Assembly: GCF_012489685.1 (NCBI RefSeq)
Contig: NC_080043.1
Span: 63,481,920-63,545,919 of the forward strand
DNA: 64,000 bases
Direction: 5' to 3'
DNA from: Lotus japonicus
Lineage: Eukaryota; Streptophyta; Magnoliopsida; Fabales; Fabaceae
How positions within the stretch are numbered: the stretch's first letter is position 1; the number at the start of each line of letters is the position of its first letter. The position numbers and the translations under genes were made by a program. The notes below the pieces were generated by a model, which ran no database searches, was not told the origin of the DNA, and saw nothing but the letters and a program-made list of their open reading frames with translations. Shown piece after piece: positions 23,246 through 34,230 of the stretch.

Positions 23246-23846
23246 TGTCCTTAGGTACCCACTTTCTGGGTCCTTTCTTGTTAGTTACCCCAGAGGTTCT
23301 GATCACCTTGGGTTTCTCAACATGATAGTGTAAAGGAATTTTAGCATGATATTTAGACATGGAGAAAGTTCCCTTTTTGAGAGGGGTTTTAGCAACTTTA
23401 GTAGGTACAGATTCAGGCAATATGGTACCAGAGGGAACAAAGCTTTCATATAAAGATTTAGCTTTAGGCATAGTAGGCTCATTTCTATCAGGTCTAGAAT
23501 AGCCAATGCCATGCATTCCATTTCTGCTTACGCCATAGATCATTGAAGCCATTGAGCTTCTATCTACGCTCTTAGCCAGGAATCTTTGAAAAGACTTTTC
23601 ATACTTGGATTCATTTTTACAATCAGAGGCATCACAAGCAACTACTTCTTCTAACTTAGCAATCTGGTTCTTCTCATGTTCAGAAGAAGTCTTAGAAGCA
23701 GCAGAGAAATCCTTTTTTAGCTTTTTATGCTTAGTCAATAAAGAACTATACTTATCCATTATATCAGACAAAGCATGTTTTAATTCAAAGGTTGAGAAAG
23801 AAGCGAATACCTCATTTTCATCGTCTGAGTTAGGATTTTCTTCGGA
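23124..23846 (-). pseudogene. gag: C2 gag, C-terminal fragment
   Basis: It matches the C-terminal part of C1 and C4 Gag ([61 protein letters not shown]). The zinc knuckle and N-terminus are lost at the G2 junction, and a short coiled-coil segment (the ISDLKNDNHAL part) is deleted. The last ~120 nt overlap pol in a different frame and stay open, as in C1 and C4. Confidence 0.85.
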
Positions 23847-23885
23847 TGGAGATGTGTCGGATGATTTGGAGATCATCATGAGATA

Positions 23886-24182
23886 CAGTTATGCCTTCGG
23901 GTACAGTTTATGCCTTCGGGTACAGTTATGCCTTCGGGTACGTTATGCCTTCGGGTACAGTTTATGCCTTCGGGTACAGTTTATGCCTTCGGGTACAGTT
24001 TATGCCTTCGGGTACAGTTATGCCTTCGGGTACAGTTTATGCCTTCGGGTACAGTTTATGCCTTCGGGTACAGTTTATGCCTTCGGGTACAGTTATGCCT
24101 TCGGGTACAGTTTATGCCTTCGGGTACAGTTATGCCTTCGAGTACAGTTTATGCCTTCGGGTACAGTTTATACCTTCGGGTA
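23886..24182 (+). repeat. 18/19-bp minisatellite, 16 units (G2 5' LTR)
   Basis: Units of AGTTATGCCTTCGGGTAC or AGTTTATGCCTTCGGGTAC; I count 16. The 3' LTR has 11 units at the same place. Long 'ORFs' here (e.g. 23605-24183, 23891-24217) are artefacts of the repeat. Confidence 0.93.
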
Positions 24183-24441
24183 ATTCGGACATCGACGGGG
24201 GATATGATCGACCGTGAGGTTAGGATCGACCTGTTGATTGTCGGGCATGGCGGAGGGAAAAGTCGACCCGCAGGGTTAGGACTGATCCGGCTATGTCAAG
24301 GTGGTAAGTGACAGTCGAGGGTTATGGTCGACACAACGCTAGTGTTAGGACCGACTCGATCGTGCCCAGCCTACTTCTTCTGGAACCGTCGAGAGTGACG
24401 TTGCATTGACATATCATGCACTCTAATTATATTCGTTGGGA

Positions 24442-24549
24442 TTTTGATGAGTAGATGTTGATAAACATCGTTATGTGTTTTGATGAGTAGATGTTGATAA
24501 ACATCGTTATGTGTTTTGATGAGTAGATGTTGATAAATATCGTTATGTG
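24442..24549 (+). repeat. Three 36-bp direct repeats (G2 5' LTR)
   Basis: Three tandem units starting TTTTGATGAGTAGATGTTG and containing ATAAACATCGTTATGTG, the third with one change. The same three units lie at 31082-31189 in the 3' LTR. Confidence 0.9.
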
Positions 24550-25242
24550 CTTTGATGATTGAATTGTACTAGAGATTTGATAACATGCTATGTTTGAACC
24601 TTAGGGTAGACAATGCAGAACTTATATGTATATATGCAACATATATATATACCCCTTATACTTTACCTGTTGCCTTGTATTCTCTATACTATATTCCGTA
24701 AGTTGACCCTTGCACGTGCTACCTGTGTTTGGGGGGCTATGTATGCCCTTTTTGTCAGATGTCGTCGATGGATTCTTTCGTGATTCTTCGTCGTTCGGGG
24801 AAGACCCGGAGCGAAATGACTACTACTGAGCCTTCGACGTGGACCCGGACTTCATGCATGACCAGATGAGAGTCGATGATGGAAGTATGGGGGATGGATG
24901 TTTAGAGTTTACTAAGGTTGGGTGTTAGTGTCTTAGCTCTGACTTATTCTTATTTTTGGAGGGCTTGTGTTGCTGACACTTGACCTATCAATTTGGGGAT
25001 TGTACATTTTGCCTACGGGCGTTACACTTTTCTACTTTCCGTCACTGGAGGTTACTCGTGACGAGGTCGCTACTTACAGCGGAGGATGTTATATGTATTG
25101 TGTATTAGTTCTGTTGCCTTTCGCATTTGGGTTTTATTTATTTCAGTCTTAGTTATTATCGAAAAAAAAATATTTACGTTTTTCCGCATTAAGTTTATTT
25201 TGGTTACTAAAGTGACGCCACCGAAATCGGGGTGTTACATTG

Positions 25243-25254
25243 TGGTATCAGAGC
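25243..25254 (+). other. G2 primer-binding site
   Basis: TGGTATCAGAGC, three bases after the LTR end, as in G1. Confidence 0.92.
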
Positions 25255-25451
25255 CCGGTCGAGTCTTTCGGGAGTTGTTGGGGAATATGTCTTCTGTGCT
25301 AGGTTGTGTGACTCTGCAAAGAGTAAAAATTGATTGTCTGCAAGCGATTTTTCGCTTAGAATTGATTGAAGTTATTGCTTAATCATATTGTATAGTCATG
25401 CTAGATGCTATCTTATGATGAGTACTAACTGTTTGTTTAACTTAACAGAAC

Positions 25452-26621
25452 ATGGTGAACTCTAACCAACTTTCTGAGATGGTGGCCACTTTGGTCCAAG
25501 CAATGACTGTACAGACGAATGACAATGCACATAGGCGTGCTACTGAGGATACACGCGAGCTACACCGACTTCAGAGAGAAGTAGTCCTGGACCAGAACAC
25601 GGGACTGAATGATTTCAGAAGGCAGGATCCACCCAAGTTCACGGGTGGGACTGACCCGGACAATGCGGATCTATGGATCCAAGAAATTGAGAAGATTTTC
25701 GAAGTACTGCAAACTGCTGAAGGGGCTAAGGTGGGCCTGGCAACTTATCTGCTGCAGGGCGACGCTGAGTACTGGTGGAAGGGTACCAGAGGAATTATGA
25801 GAGCTAACCACGAAGAGGTGAATTGGAACTCCTTTCGTACTGCATTTCTAGAGAAGTACTTTCCAACTAGCGCTCGAGACGAGCGAGAGGCACAATTTCT
25901 GACCCTTTGTCAAGGGAGCATGACCGTACCTGAGTATGCTTCCAATCTGGAATCATTGGCTAAGCACTTCTAGTTTTTCAACAACCATGTTGATGAACGC
26001 TACATGTGTAAGCGGTTTCTGAATGGGCTGAGAGCAGACATCGAAGATTCAGTGAGGCCGTTGGGGATTATGCGATTTCAAGCCTTGGTGGAGAAGGCCA
26101 CAGAGGTGGAGCTGATGAAAAATAGAAGGACGAATAGAGCAGGAACTGGGCGACCGATGAGGTCGAGCTCCCAAGACAATCTTGGAAAAGGAAGGTTTCA
26201 GATGAAGAAGCCTTATCAGCGCCCTATGGGGGAAGGTTATACCCTAGGACAGTACAAACCGATGACCCTTGCTATTGGAGGTGCAGGGAATCAAGTCGGC
26301 AACACGGATGTGACATGTTTCCGGTGTGGGAAGGCTGGACATTTTGCTGACAAGTGCCCAGCGACTGGACCAAGATGCTTTAATTGCAACCGAGTGGGAC
26401 ATCTAGCCGTGGATTGTAAGGCGCCCAAGAGGGATCCATCTGTTAACACTGTAAGGGGAAAGCGCCTCGCTACTAGGGGAAGAGTTTATATTATGGACGG
26501 AGGAGGATCGAAGAAGTTAGCCAGAGGAGAGCGCAAGAACGACGGTAACCTTCTAACCATTCTTTCTCATTTCAGTATAGTATATTCCATTACTCTCGTA
26601 GCGTGTGCAAAACACACCTAA
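25452..26621 (+). pseudogene. gag: G2 gag with one nonsense codon
   Basis: Homologous to G1 Gag over its length; starts MVNSNQLSEMVATLVQ. A TAG at 25971-25973 replaces the Gln of the AKHFQFF block and the frame continues unchanged to 26621. Two zinc knuckles remain: CFRCGKAGHFADKC and CFNCNRVGHLAVDC. It also diverges from gag-pol right after GNLLTIL, before the protease Asp, then runs on to a stop at 26619-26621. Apart from the nonsense codon the protein is whole, which suggests recent loss. Confidence 0.92.
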
Positions 26622-27913
26622 CTTACTTATACTGTCTAAGCTTTGACCTTATAGTTATTACGCCTATTAATACTTTATTTGACTGTGCTCGTGTTAAAAC
26701 TATAGAAGTACACGAGGTTTAGAATAACACGTTAAGCCTAGAAAGTAGTCTTGTACCGATGCGTTTAAAAGGAAGCTAGAAGCTGAAGAATGAATCTCAT
26801 AGATATTTCTTATGGATAGTATACGTATGATGTTGAGGGCGGGTAGTTCCGTAGCGGAATCGTTGAGGATGTGATGTCAGGATATTTGTGACTATTGGAT
26901 GATAGGAACTCATCGACTGTTCCAGTAGGTTTTTCTAGATTTCCACCTTCGATGTATTAGGCCTGATCAACTTAATATTGAGGGGGTGATATTCGGAATC
27001 ACAGCTGGATATGGACTTTGATAGAAGGATTGGTAAGATTAACTTGATTTGATCGAAGATTAGTTGAGTTTGGGAGGAGAAAGTTCTCATTAAGTAATTG
27101 TTTTCCTTGCGAAGGAGTTGTAGTTTTAGGAGAGGAATATTCTTTTAGGAAATGTTGAAGAGTTACAGAGCATCAGAGATCCAAACTTGGAAAAGGTTTA
27201 GGTTTTAAGCCTATTAATTCTTGTCATCAGTGTGTAGGACATGAAGTTTGTCATAATTTGATTGAGAGATTAAGAAGTTTATCGACGAGATGGTAATCAA
27301 GTTACAAGAAGGAAAGTGTTAGTATTAAGATGAATACTTGAAGTTATCATATTTGGACAAGCTACTCAGAGTCTAATAGTGAATGGAACTTTGTTATGGA
27401 TTTCGGTGATGCATGCTAGAGTTAGCAAGTGAATTTTGCTCAGTTGAATAAGAATCCTATGATTAAGATTGACTTGGGGAGTTGGAAATCATGTATGAGT
27501 AAGGGATGTAGTGATGATAGCAGTTACGATAGTAGTTAAACCTCAGAAGGTTGGAGGATCGGATGACGAAATGACTAGTTAAGTCCCTTGAGGTATAGTT
27601 ATGATTTGATCTTCTAGAGGATAAATCTCGATTTATGCGAAGTGTTAGGGATTTCAGTAAGTCTGAGTTGGTTTGAGTGAGGAAGGTTTTGAGGACGAAG
27701 ACGATAATAATGAATTGTTAGATATTAAGATGAAGGTTAGCTTATAAGTTGTTGATAAGTTACTGTTAAAGGGAACGAGTCTTGTGATGCACAAGGTATT
27801 AAGACTCAAGTTGAGCATTCACTCCGGAGCATAGAGATGTACCGAGTTTCTAATCAACATTTTAGACGAACAAAAGCAAAGGAATAAGTGGTAAAGGCTG
27901 TGCGATTGCACGA
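26622..27913 (+). other. Pol-less filler of G2, non-coding
   Basis: Similar throughout to 9554-10882 of G1, including the landmarks GAGGGGGTGATATTCGGAAT (9950 and 26981) and GGATCGGATGACGAAATGAC (10525 and 27557). No coding motif is recognisable. It is a family-specific component of unknown origin. Confidence 0.6.
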
Positions 27914-28111
27914 ATGCCAATAAATATTATTTCCAACGGAGACTCGGCGCAAGTGGTCGAACCGGACAACATAGAGCTGGGCGATGATATGTCTTTTGAG
28001 ACGCCGTCAGTCAACATTGGGACTAGAGGAGTGAAACAATTGAGAGGAAAGCAAAGTGCTTTAGTGAAAGTTATTGGAACAAAGACACGGACGGTGCTAT
28101 ATGAGAATTAG
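27914..28111 (+). pseudogene. Remnant of pol C-terminus with chromodomain-like tail (G2)
   Basis: It matches the G1 remnant (DNIELGDDMSFETPSVNIG, VKQLRGKQSALVKVI) but a missing base after VKVI shifts the frame, losing the WELEE part. It lies at the same distance from the polypurine tract as in G1. Confidence 0.65.
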
Positions 28112-28195
28112 AGGAAAAGATCAAGGAATAATGTCCGGAGCTTTTTACTGAATCTTAAGTTTCGAGGACGAAACTTTCTTTTTGGAGGGTAGTAA

Positions 28196-31100
28196 TGTAA
28201 GACCCAAGTTTTTAAGCTTATGCTAAGTGAATAAAATCCTATTCACGACTAGGGTTGATGTGTCGTGAAGGGAAACCTGAACTAGAGTTTACCAAATGAA
28301 ACAAATATATGAAGGAGAAAGTTCAGGAAAAGTCTGAGGATTGTATCGAAGTCGATTTAAGTTATAGCACGGCTAATATTCGCTTTAAAACCTAGGACAA
28401 GAATCTTAAGAAATAACACTATGTTCCACCCTTGGAACACTGTAGGATTTTAGTCCAAAAATCTTCAGAGAAATGTTAGAACTTCTCTTTTTCCATATAT
28501 CACAATCGTTTCGAGGCGAAACTCTAGGATCTACGAACGTCCGATTCCAATCATCGGAAGTTTGCCGAAACCGAATCCCTGGTATTTCAAAACCCTAGAA
28601 TCAACCGACAATGAAGACTTTTTCTATTCAGAGCTTCAAATGAAGATTCTACACGCGTACACCCATTTCTCTTGATGATTTCAATCTTTCTTCAGAAGGA
28701 AGTTTTCTATTCCGACATTCGATGCAAAAAGCAACTTATCGGGTAAAATAGTTTTACACCGACTATGCATTAGTTGCCAAAAATACAAGGAGACATCTTT
28801 TTAGTTTTGGAATTCTTTCGCCAAAACATATCTTAGAATTCACGGAGAATGACGCCGGAAAAATCAGAATCGCGAAACTTTCATTTTCCCGCGATTTGCC
28901 ATCTTCTATATATAGCAAGCAAGTGAGAAGAAATCACAAAACTCCACCATTTTCTCTCCTCAAACCCGCGAGCTTCACCAAGGAAGAAGGAAGAAGAGTT
29001 TTTCTTCATTACTTGCTTGATCGTCGATCAATCAGTTGCTACTTCAAGGTTTCGAGGTATAGTCGCTAATCCTTACCTCTGATCGCTTTTTCCATAGCTT
29101 TTCTATAGACTTTTCTGAGCTGATAGTTTTGAGGTTTTTGCAAAACTATCCTGAATATTTCATTTCTGATTCTAAACCTCTTCCTTATGTGCTCAAGATC
29201 ACTTCTGCCGGATTAGATTTTCCGTTATGCCGCCGGATTTCCGCCGGAATCAATTTTAGCCTTAAATACCCATTTTTGGAGTTTTTGGAGTAAATCTTCA
29301 ACCTTTAGGCTGAAAACTATCGCCTTAGCTTAGTGCCAGTAGGATTAGTTGTCATAAACGTCGTTAGTGACGTCCCTGTCAAATTTGCTTTTTGGGATTT
29401 CAGTTTTGAAATTCTAAGTTAAAAATAGTGACCAAAATACCCCTGCGACAGTTTTTGATCCGATAATTTTTCCGAGTTTAGAATACCCTTAGTTACGGCT
29501 AATGATAGCATAGGAACCAAGTTTGATCGAAGAAAAATCGAATCCCACAATTGTGAATAGTGGCCGAGCCCTATAGGGGAGGAGGAGGAAAATTCCTTTT
29601 TCGAAAACTTGTCCTTTCGCGCTAGATTATCGTACCTCGGAGTATGTACTACTTCGGGTAACCTTAGTAAGTATTGGTAGCTTAGTTTCCGATAGATTTT
29701 GATAGAATTATGTGGTTTTACTTTAAAGGTGCTTTTGAGGAATTTCCTGAAGATCAAGGAGCCCATTGTGAAGGAACGTTTGAGGAGAACGCTGGAATAA
29801 CTAGAGGTAAGGGCAACTTACCTTACTAGCTAATGCTTTAGGTGTCGATGAATTCGACTTGATTTATTGTTTATGCACTTGTTTGGGTTTGACTGGTAAA
29901 ATGTTTTTTGAGGCTTCGGCTGACAATGTAGATGATTCATCTACTGAATGCTTTTGAGATTGAATTTCATGCTAAGTGCTAAGTGGGTAATTTAGGATGT
30001 GTGGTGCATGCTTTATATGCTAAGTGCTACGTGGTTATTGCATAATATGTGGATATGTGACATGCTGGTTGATTGGGCTGAGTTATTTATGCGTTTGCAA
30101 TGAAAGCTGAGTTTCTGAGTAGCGAGAATAGCGGGCAGGTCATGTCGATTTTATTTTGAGAGTTTTGAGAAAGTTTGATAGGACGAATGAGATTCGGGCC
30201 TTGTTATGGTTTTTCATGGATCGAGGCATTCTCTGGAGTCATTTGGGATTTGGAGATCCCGGGAACTTATAAGATTCGCGATAAGATTAAAAGGATATTA
30301 TTTTGTAAATAATACTCATAAGACATTAAACAACCTCTAAATCTTCAAATAATGATAATAAACTCGAAAGGAAGCTTAGGAGGAAGATCTTAGTTTTGGA
30401 AAACGAGAAGTGTCGTCGAATCCAAGTGTTGAGAAAGTTGAGAAGTTTTGAGTATGTTGATACTCTTGTGCTGTGGGAGCAGTTATGTCGTTGGGCTATC
30501 CGAGGGATAAGCCGGGAAATTGATAGTTTCCGAGTATGTCGATACTCTTTGCTCGCTGAGCAGTTTTTGACCATCGGATGGAGATGTGTCGGATGATTTG
30601 GAGATCATCATGAGATACAGTTATGCCTTCGGGTACAGTTTATGCCTTCGGGTACAGTTATGCCTTCGGGTACAGTTTATGCCTTCGGGTACAGTTTATG
30701 CCTTCGGGTACAGTTATGCCTTCGGGTACAGTTTATGCCTTCGGGTACAGTTTATGCCTTCAGGTACAGTTATGCCTTCGGGTACAGTTTATGCCTTCGG
30801 GTACAGTTTATACCTTCGGGTAATTCGGACATCGACGGGGGATATGATCGACCGTGAGGTTAGGATCGACCTGTTGATTGTCGGGCATGGCGGAGGGAAA
30901 AGTCGACCCGCAGGGTTAGGACTGATCCGGCTATGTCAAGGTGGTAAGTGACAGTCGAGGGTTATGGTCGACACAACGCTAGTGTTAGGACCGACTCGAT
31001 CGTGCCCAGCCTACTTCTTCTGGAACCGTCGAGAGTGACGTTGCATTGACATATCATGCACTCTAATTATATTCGTTGGGATTTTGATGAGTAGATGTTG

Positions 31101-31879
31101 ATAAACATCGTTATGTGTTTTGATGAGTAGATGTTGATAAACATCGTTATGTGTTTTGATGAGTAGATGTTGATAAATATCGTTATGTGCTTTGATGATT
31201 GAATTGTACTAGAGATTTGATAACATGCTATGTTTGAACCTTAGGGTAGACAATGCAGAACTTATATGTATATTTGCAACATATATATATACCCCTTATA
31301 CTTTACCTGTTGCCTTGTATTCTCTACACTATATTCCGTAAGTTGACCCTTGCACGTGCTACCTGTGTTTGGGGGGCTATGTATGCCCTTTTTGTCAGAT
31401 GTCGTCGATGGATTCTTTCGTGATTCTTCGTCGTTCGGGGAAGACCCGGAGCGAAATGACTACTACTGAGCCTTCGACGTGGACCCGGACTTCATGCATG
31501 ACCAGATGAGAGTCGATGATGGAAGTATGGGGGATGGATGTTTAGAGTTTACTAAGGTTGGGTGTTAGTGTCCTAGCTCTGACTTATTCTTATTTTTGGA
31601 GGGCTTGTGTTGCTGACACTTGACCTATCAATTTGGGGATTGTACATTTTGCCTACGGGCGTTACACTTTTCTACTTTCCGTCACTGGAGGTTACTCGTG
31701 ACGATGTCGCTACTTACAGCGGAGGATGTTATATGTATTGTGTATTAGTTCTGTTGCCTTTCGCATTTGGGTTTTATTTATTTCAGTCTTAGTTATTATC
31801 AAAAAAAAAATATTTACGTTTTTCCGCATTAAGTTTATTTTGGTTACTAAAGTGACGCCACCGAAATCGGGGTGTTACA
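28196..31879 (+). repeat. G2 3' LTR
   Basis: 3684 bp, TGTAAGACCC to GTGTTACA. TATA box at 28908-28915; GAG|GTATAG donor-like site near 29053-29061; 11-unit minisatellite 30616-30823; 36-bp repeats 31082-31189; TTTTTGTCAG|ATG near 31390-31402. The stretch 28450-29700 resembles G1 closely; 30450-31550 differs from G1 and is subfamily-specific. Confidence 0.93.
30616..30823 (+). repeat. 18/19-bp minisatellite, 11 units (G2 3' LTR)
   Basis: The same units as 23886-24182, with 11 instead of 16 copies and one GGG-to-AGG variant. The two arrays were identical at insertion, so copy number has changed since, or a switch occurred during reverse transcription. Confidence 0.93.
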
Positions 31880-34221
31880 ATAAGGCCCAATAAACTTTGG
31901 CGTAAGCTTCCTTGACTTAATAGCTCGTCCAACCCCCGTAGTCTGAGTAACTCGTAGAAACACATGGTCACCTTCCTCAAACTCTAGGGTCCTACGTCTT
32001 TGATCAGCATAACTCTTTTGTCTGCTCTGTGATGCTCTCATCTTTTCTCTGATCTGCTTAACCTTCTCAGTCGTCTGTTGCGGCATTTCTGGCCCAATCA
32101 ACAAACTCTCCCCATCTTGATACCAACACAACGGTGTCCTACACTTTCGACCATACAAAGCTTCATACGGTGCCATCCCAATGCTCGCATGAAAACTATT
32201 GTTGTAGGTGAATTCAACCAATGGCAGAAGATCATCCCAGCTTCCTCTGTTATCTAACACACAAGCCCGTAGTAGATCCTCAAGCGACTGAATAGTTCTC
32301 TCTGTCTGCCCATCAGTTTGTGGATGATACGCCGAACTCAATCTCAGCTTGGTTCCTAACGCATCATGAAGAGCTCCCCAAAAGTGCGAAGTAAACTTCG
32401 GATCCCGATCAGACACAATGCTTGTCGGAACTCCGTGTAGTCTCACAATCTCCGCCACATAAATCTCAGCCAACTTCTCCACATTGTAGGTAGTTCTCAC
32501 TGGCAGAAAATGCGCTGACTTAGTCAAACGATCCACAATCACCCAAATCGAATCGTGTCTCTTCTGTGTTCTTGGCAAAGCCACCACAAAATCCATGGAT
32601 ATGCTATCCCATTTCCACTCTGGCACGTCTAAACTCTGTAGCATACCAGCAGGTCTTTGATGTTCTACCTTCGCCTTCTGACAAGTTAAACATGCAGCGA
32701 CATACTCAGCCACTTGTTTCTTCATTCCTGGCCACCAGAAATTCAGTTTCAAATCTTGATACATCTTTGTCATCCCCGGATGAATACTCCATTTGCTCTT
32801 GTGTCCTTCGTCCATGATTAGCCTTCTCAATTCTGGATTATTTGGTACACACACTCTGTCCTTGCATCTTAAGATATCATCAGTTCCGATCTTGAATTCC
32901 GGGTCTTTCCCTTGAATCACTAAGTTCCTCTTCTCCAGTAGAAACTCATCTTGCAGTTGTTGTTCTCTAATCTCTTCCATCAGTCCACTGGCAATTCTGA
33001 TCATTCCAAACTTCAACTTTCCCTCAGACGGTGTCACGCCTAAACTCATATCTCGAAATTGTTCTAGTAACTCCAGCTCTTTAACCATCATTGACGAGAC
33101 ATGCATCTTTCTACTCAAAGCATCAGCAACTACATTCGCCTTCCCAGGGTGATATTCCAGCGTAAACTCATAGTCTTTGATAAACTCCATCCATCTTCGT
33201 TGTCTCATGTTCAGCTCCTTCTGATCAAATAGGTATTTAAGGCTCTTGTGATCGCTAAATATCGTGAAAGTACAACCATAGAGATAATGTCTCCAGATTT
33301 TCAGCGAAAACACAATGGCAGCTAACTCCAGATCGTGAGTCGGATAGTTCTTCTCATGAGTCTTCAACTGTCTCGAAGCATAAGCCACCACTTTTCGATG
33401 TTGCATCAGCACACATCCCAAGCCTTGATACGAAGCATCACAATAAACCTCATAAGGTTCTTCCGGTTGTGGCAAAATAAGCACAGGTGACGTCGTTAAA
33501 CGTTCCTTCAGAGTCTGGAAACTTGTTTCACAAGCCTCCGTCAATGCAAAAGGTTGATCCTTCCTCGTCAATTGAGTCAAAGGTCCAACGATCTTGGCAA
33601 ATCCCTCAATGAAGCGTCTATAATATCCAGCTAAACCCACAAAACTTCTGATTTCTGTCACTGTCTTCGGCTGCTCCCAAGCCAAAACAGTCTCTACTTT
33701 CGCCGGATCCACAGCTATGCCTTCCTTTGAGATAACATGGCCTAAGAAATTAACTTCCCCCAGCCAGAATTCACACTTGGAAGGCTTCGCATACAGCTTC
33801 TTCTCTCTCAACACTTGTAAAACTTGGCGCAAATGTCCTTCATGTTCCATCGCGTCCTTCGAATATATCAGTATATCATCAATAAACACCACCACAAACC
33901 GATCTAAGAATTCATGAAAGATGCGGTTCATGTAATCCATGAAAACAGCAGGTGCATTTGTCACTCCAAACGGCATCACTAGGTACTCATAGTGTCCGTA
34001 GCGTGTTCTGAATGCAGTCTTTGGTATACCCTCAGTCTTCACCTCGGCAACGGGTATCTGTTCTTCAAATCTATCTTCGAAAATACGACAGCCCCTCGTA
34101 ACTGATCCATCAAATCATCTATCCTCGGCAACGGGTATCTGTTCTTGATCGTCGCCTTGTTCAGCTGTCGATAATCCACACACAATCTCGACCTTCCGTC
34201 TGTCTTCTTAACTAAAAGCAC
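31880..34221 (-). pseudogene. G3 pol: RT, RNase H, integrase
   Basis: RT blocks [32 protein letters not shown] and catalytic FIDD ([13 protein letters not shown]); RNase [11 protein letters not shown]; integrase zinc finger (HPGMTKMYQ...CLTCQKAK); core [47 protein letters not shown]; and the start of the GPY/F module ([10 protein letters not shown]), where G2 cuts in. 731 codons (31847-34042, last few from G2) are open. At about 34039-34066 the RT block after FSKIDLK is replaced by a copy of the nearby [14 protein letters not shown] sequence, followed by a stop. Confidence 0.92.
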
Positions 34222-34230
34222 TGGCGCTCC

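Larger units (their letters stand above)
19656..23846 (-). mobile_element. C2: Ty1/copia element, internal part only
   Basis: A minus-strand copia element of the same family. From right to left: truncated gag, pol, and the first codons of the third ORF, where C1 inserted. Both LTRs are missing from the window: the 5' side is lost at the junction with G2 (23846/23847) and the 3' side lies beyond C1. Several nonsense changes show it is old relative to C4. Confidence 0.85.
23847..25239 (+). repeat. G2 5' LTR, truncated
   Basis: It corresponds to the last ~1.4 kb of the 3' LTR (from about 30577), starting at CGGATGGAGATGTGTCGG. TATA box and U3 are missing, so this LTR cannot drive transcription. 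It includes the 18/19-bp minisatellite, three 36-bp repeats (24442-24549) and ends GTGTTACA. Confidence 0.9.
23847..31879 (+). mobile_element. G2: gag-only Ty3/gypsy element, 5'-truncated
   Basis: Same plan as G1: LTR, primer-binding site, gag, non-coding filler, chromodomain remnant, polypurine tract, LTR. The 5' LTR lacks its first ~2.4 kb, joined directly to C2 gag. The 3' LTR is complete. Its right edge (GTGTTACA at 31879) lies inside G3 pol; ATAAG at 31880 would be one target duplication, the other lost. The LTR middle differs from G1 (different minisatellite), so it is a sister subfamily. Its two LTR copies are very similar where both exist, apart from repeat number. Confidence 0.88.

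Noticed and set aside
23886..24182. Possible CRISPR-like array (regular short repeats)
   Set aside because: Units are directly tandem with no unique spacers and lie in a plant LTR; it is a minisatellite.
23605..24311. Several overlapping ORFs of 100-190 codons with repeating MPSGTVYAFGYS-type peptides
   Set aside because: They are translations of the 18/19-bp minisatellite in different frames; the same occurs at 30586-30951, and the copy number differs between LTRs.
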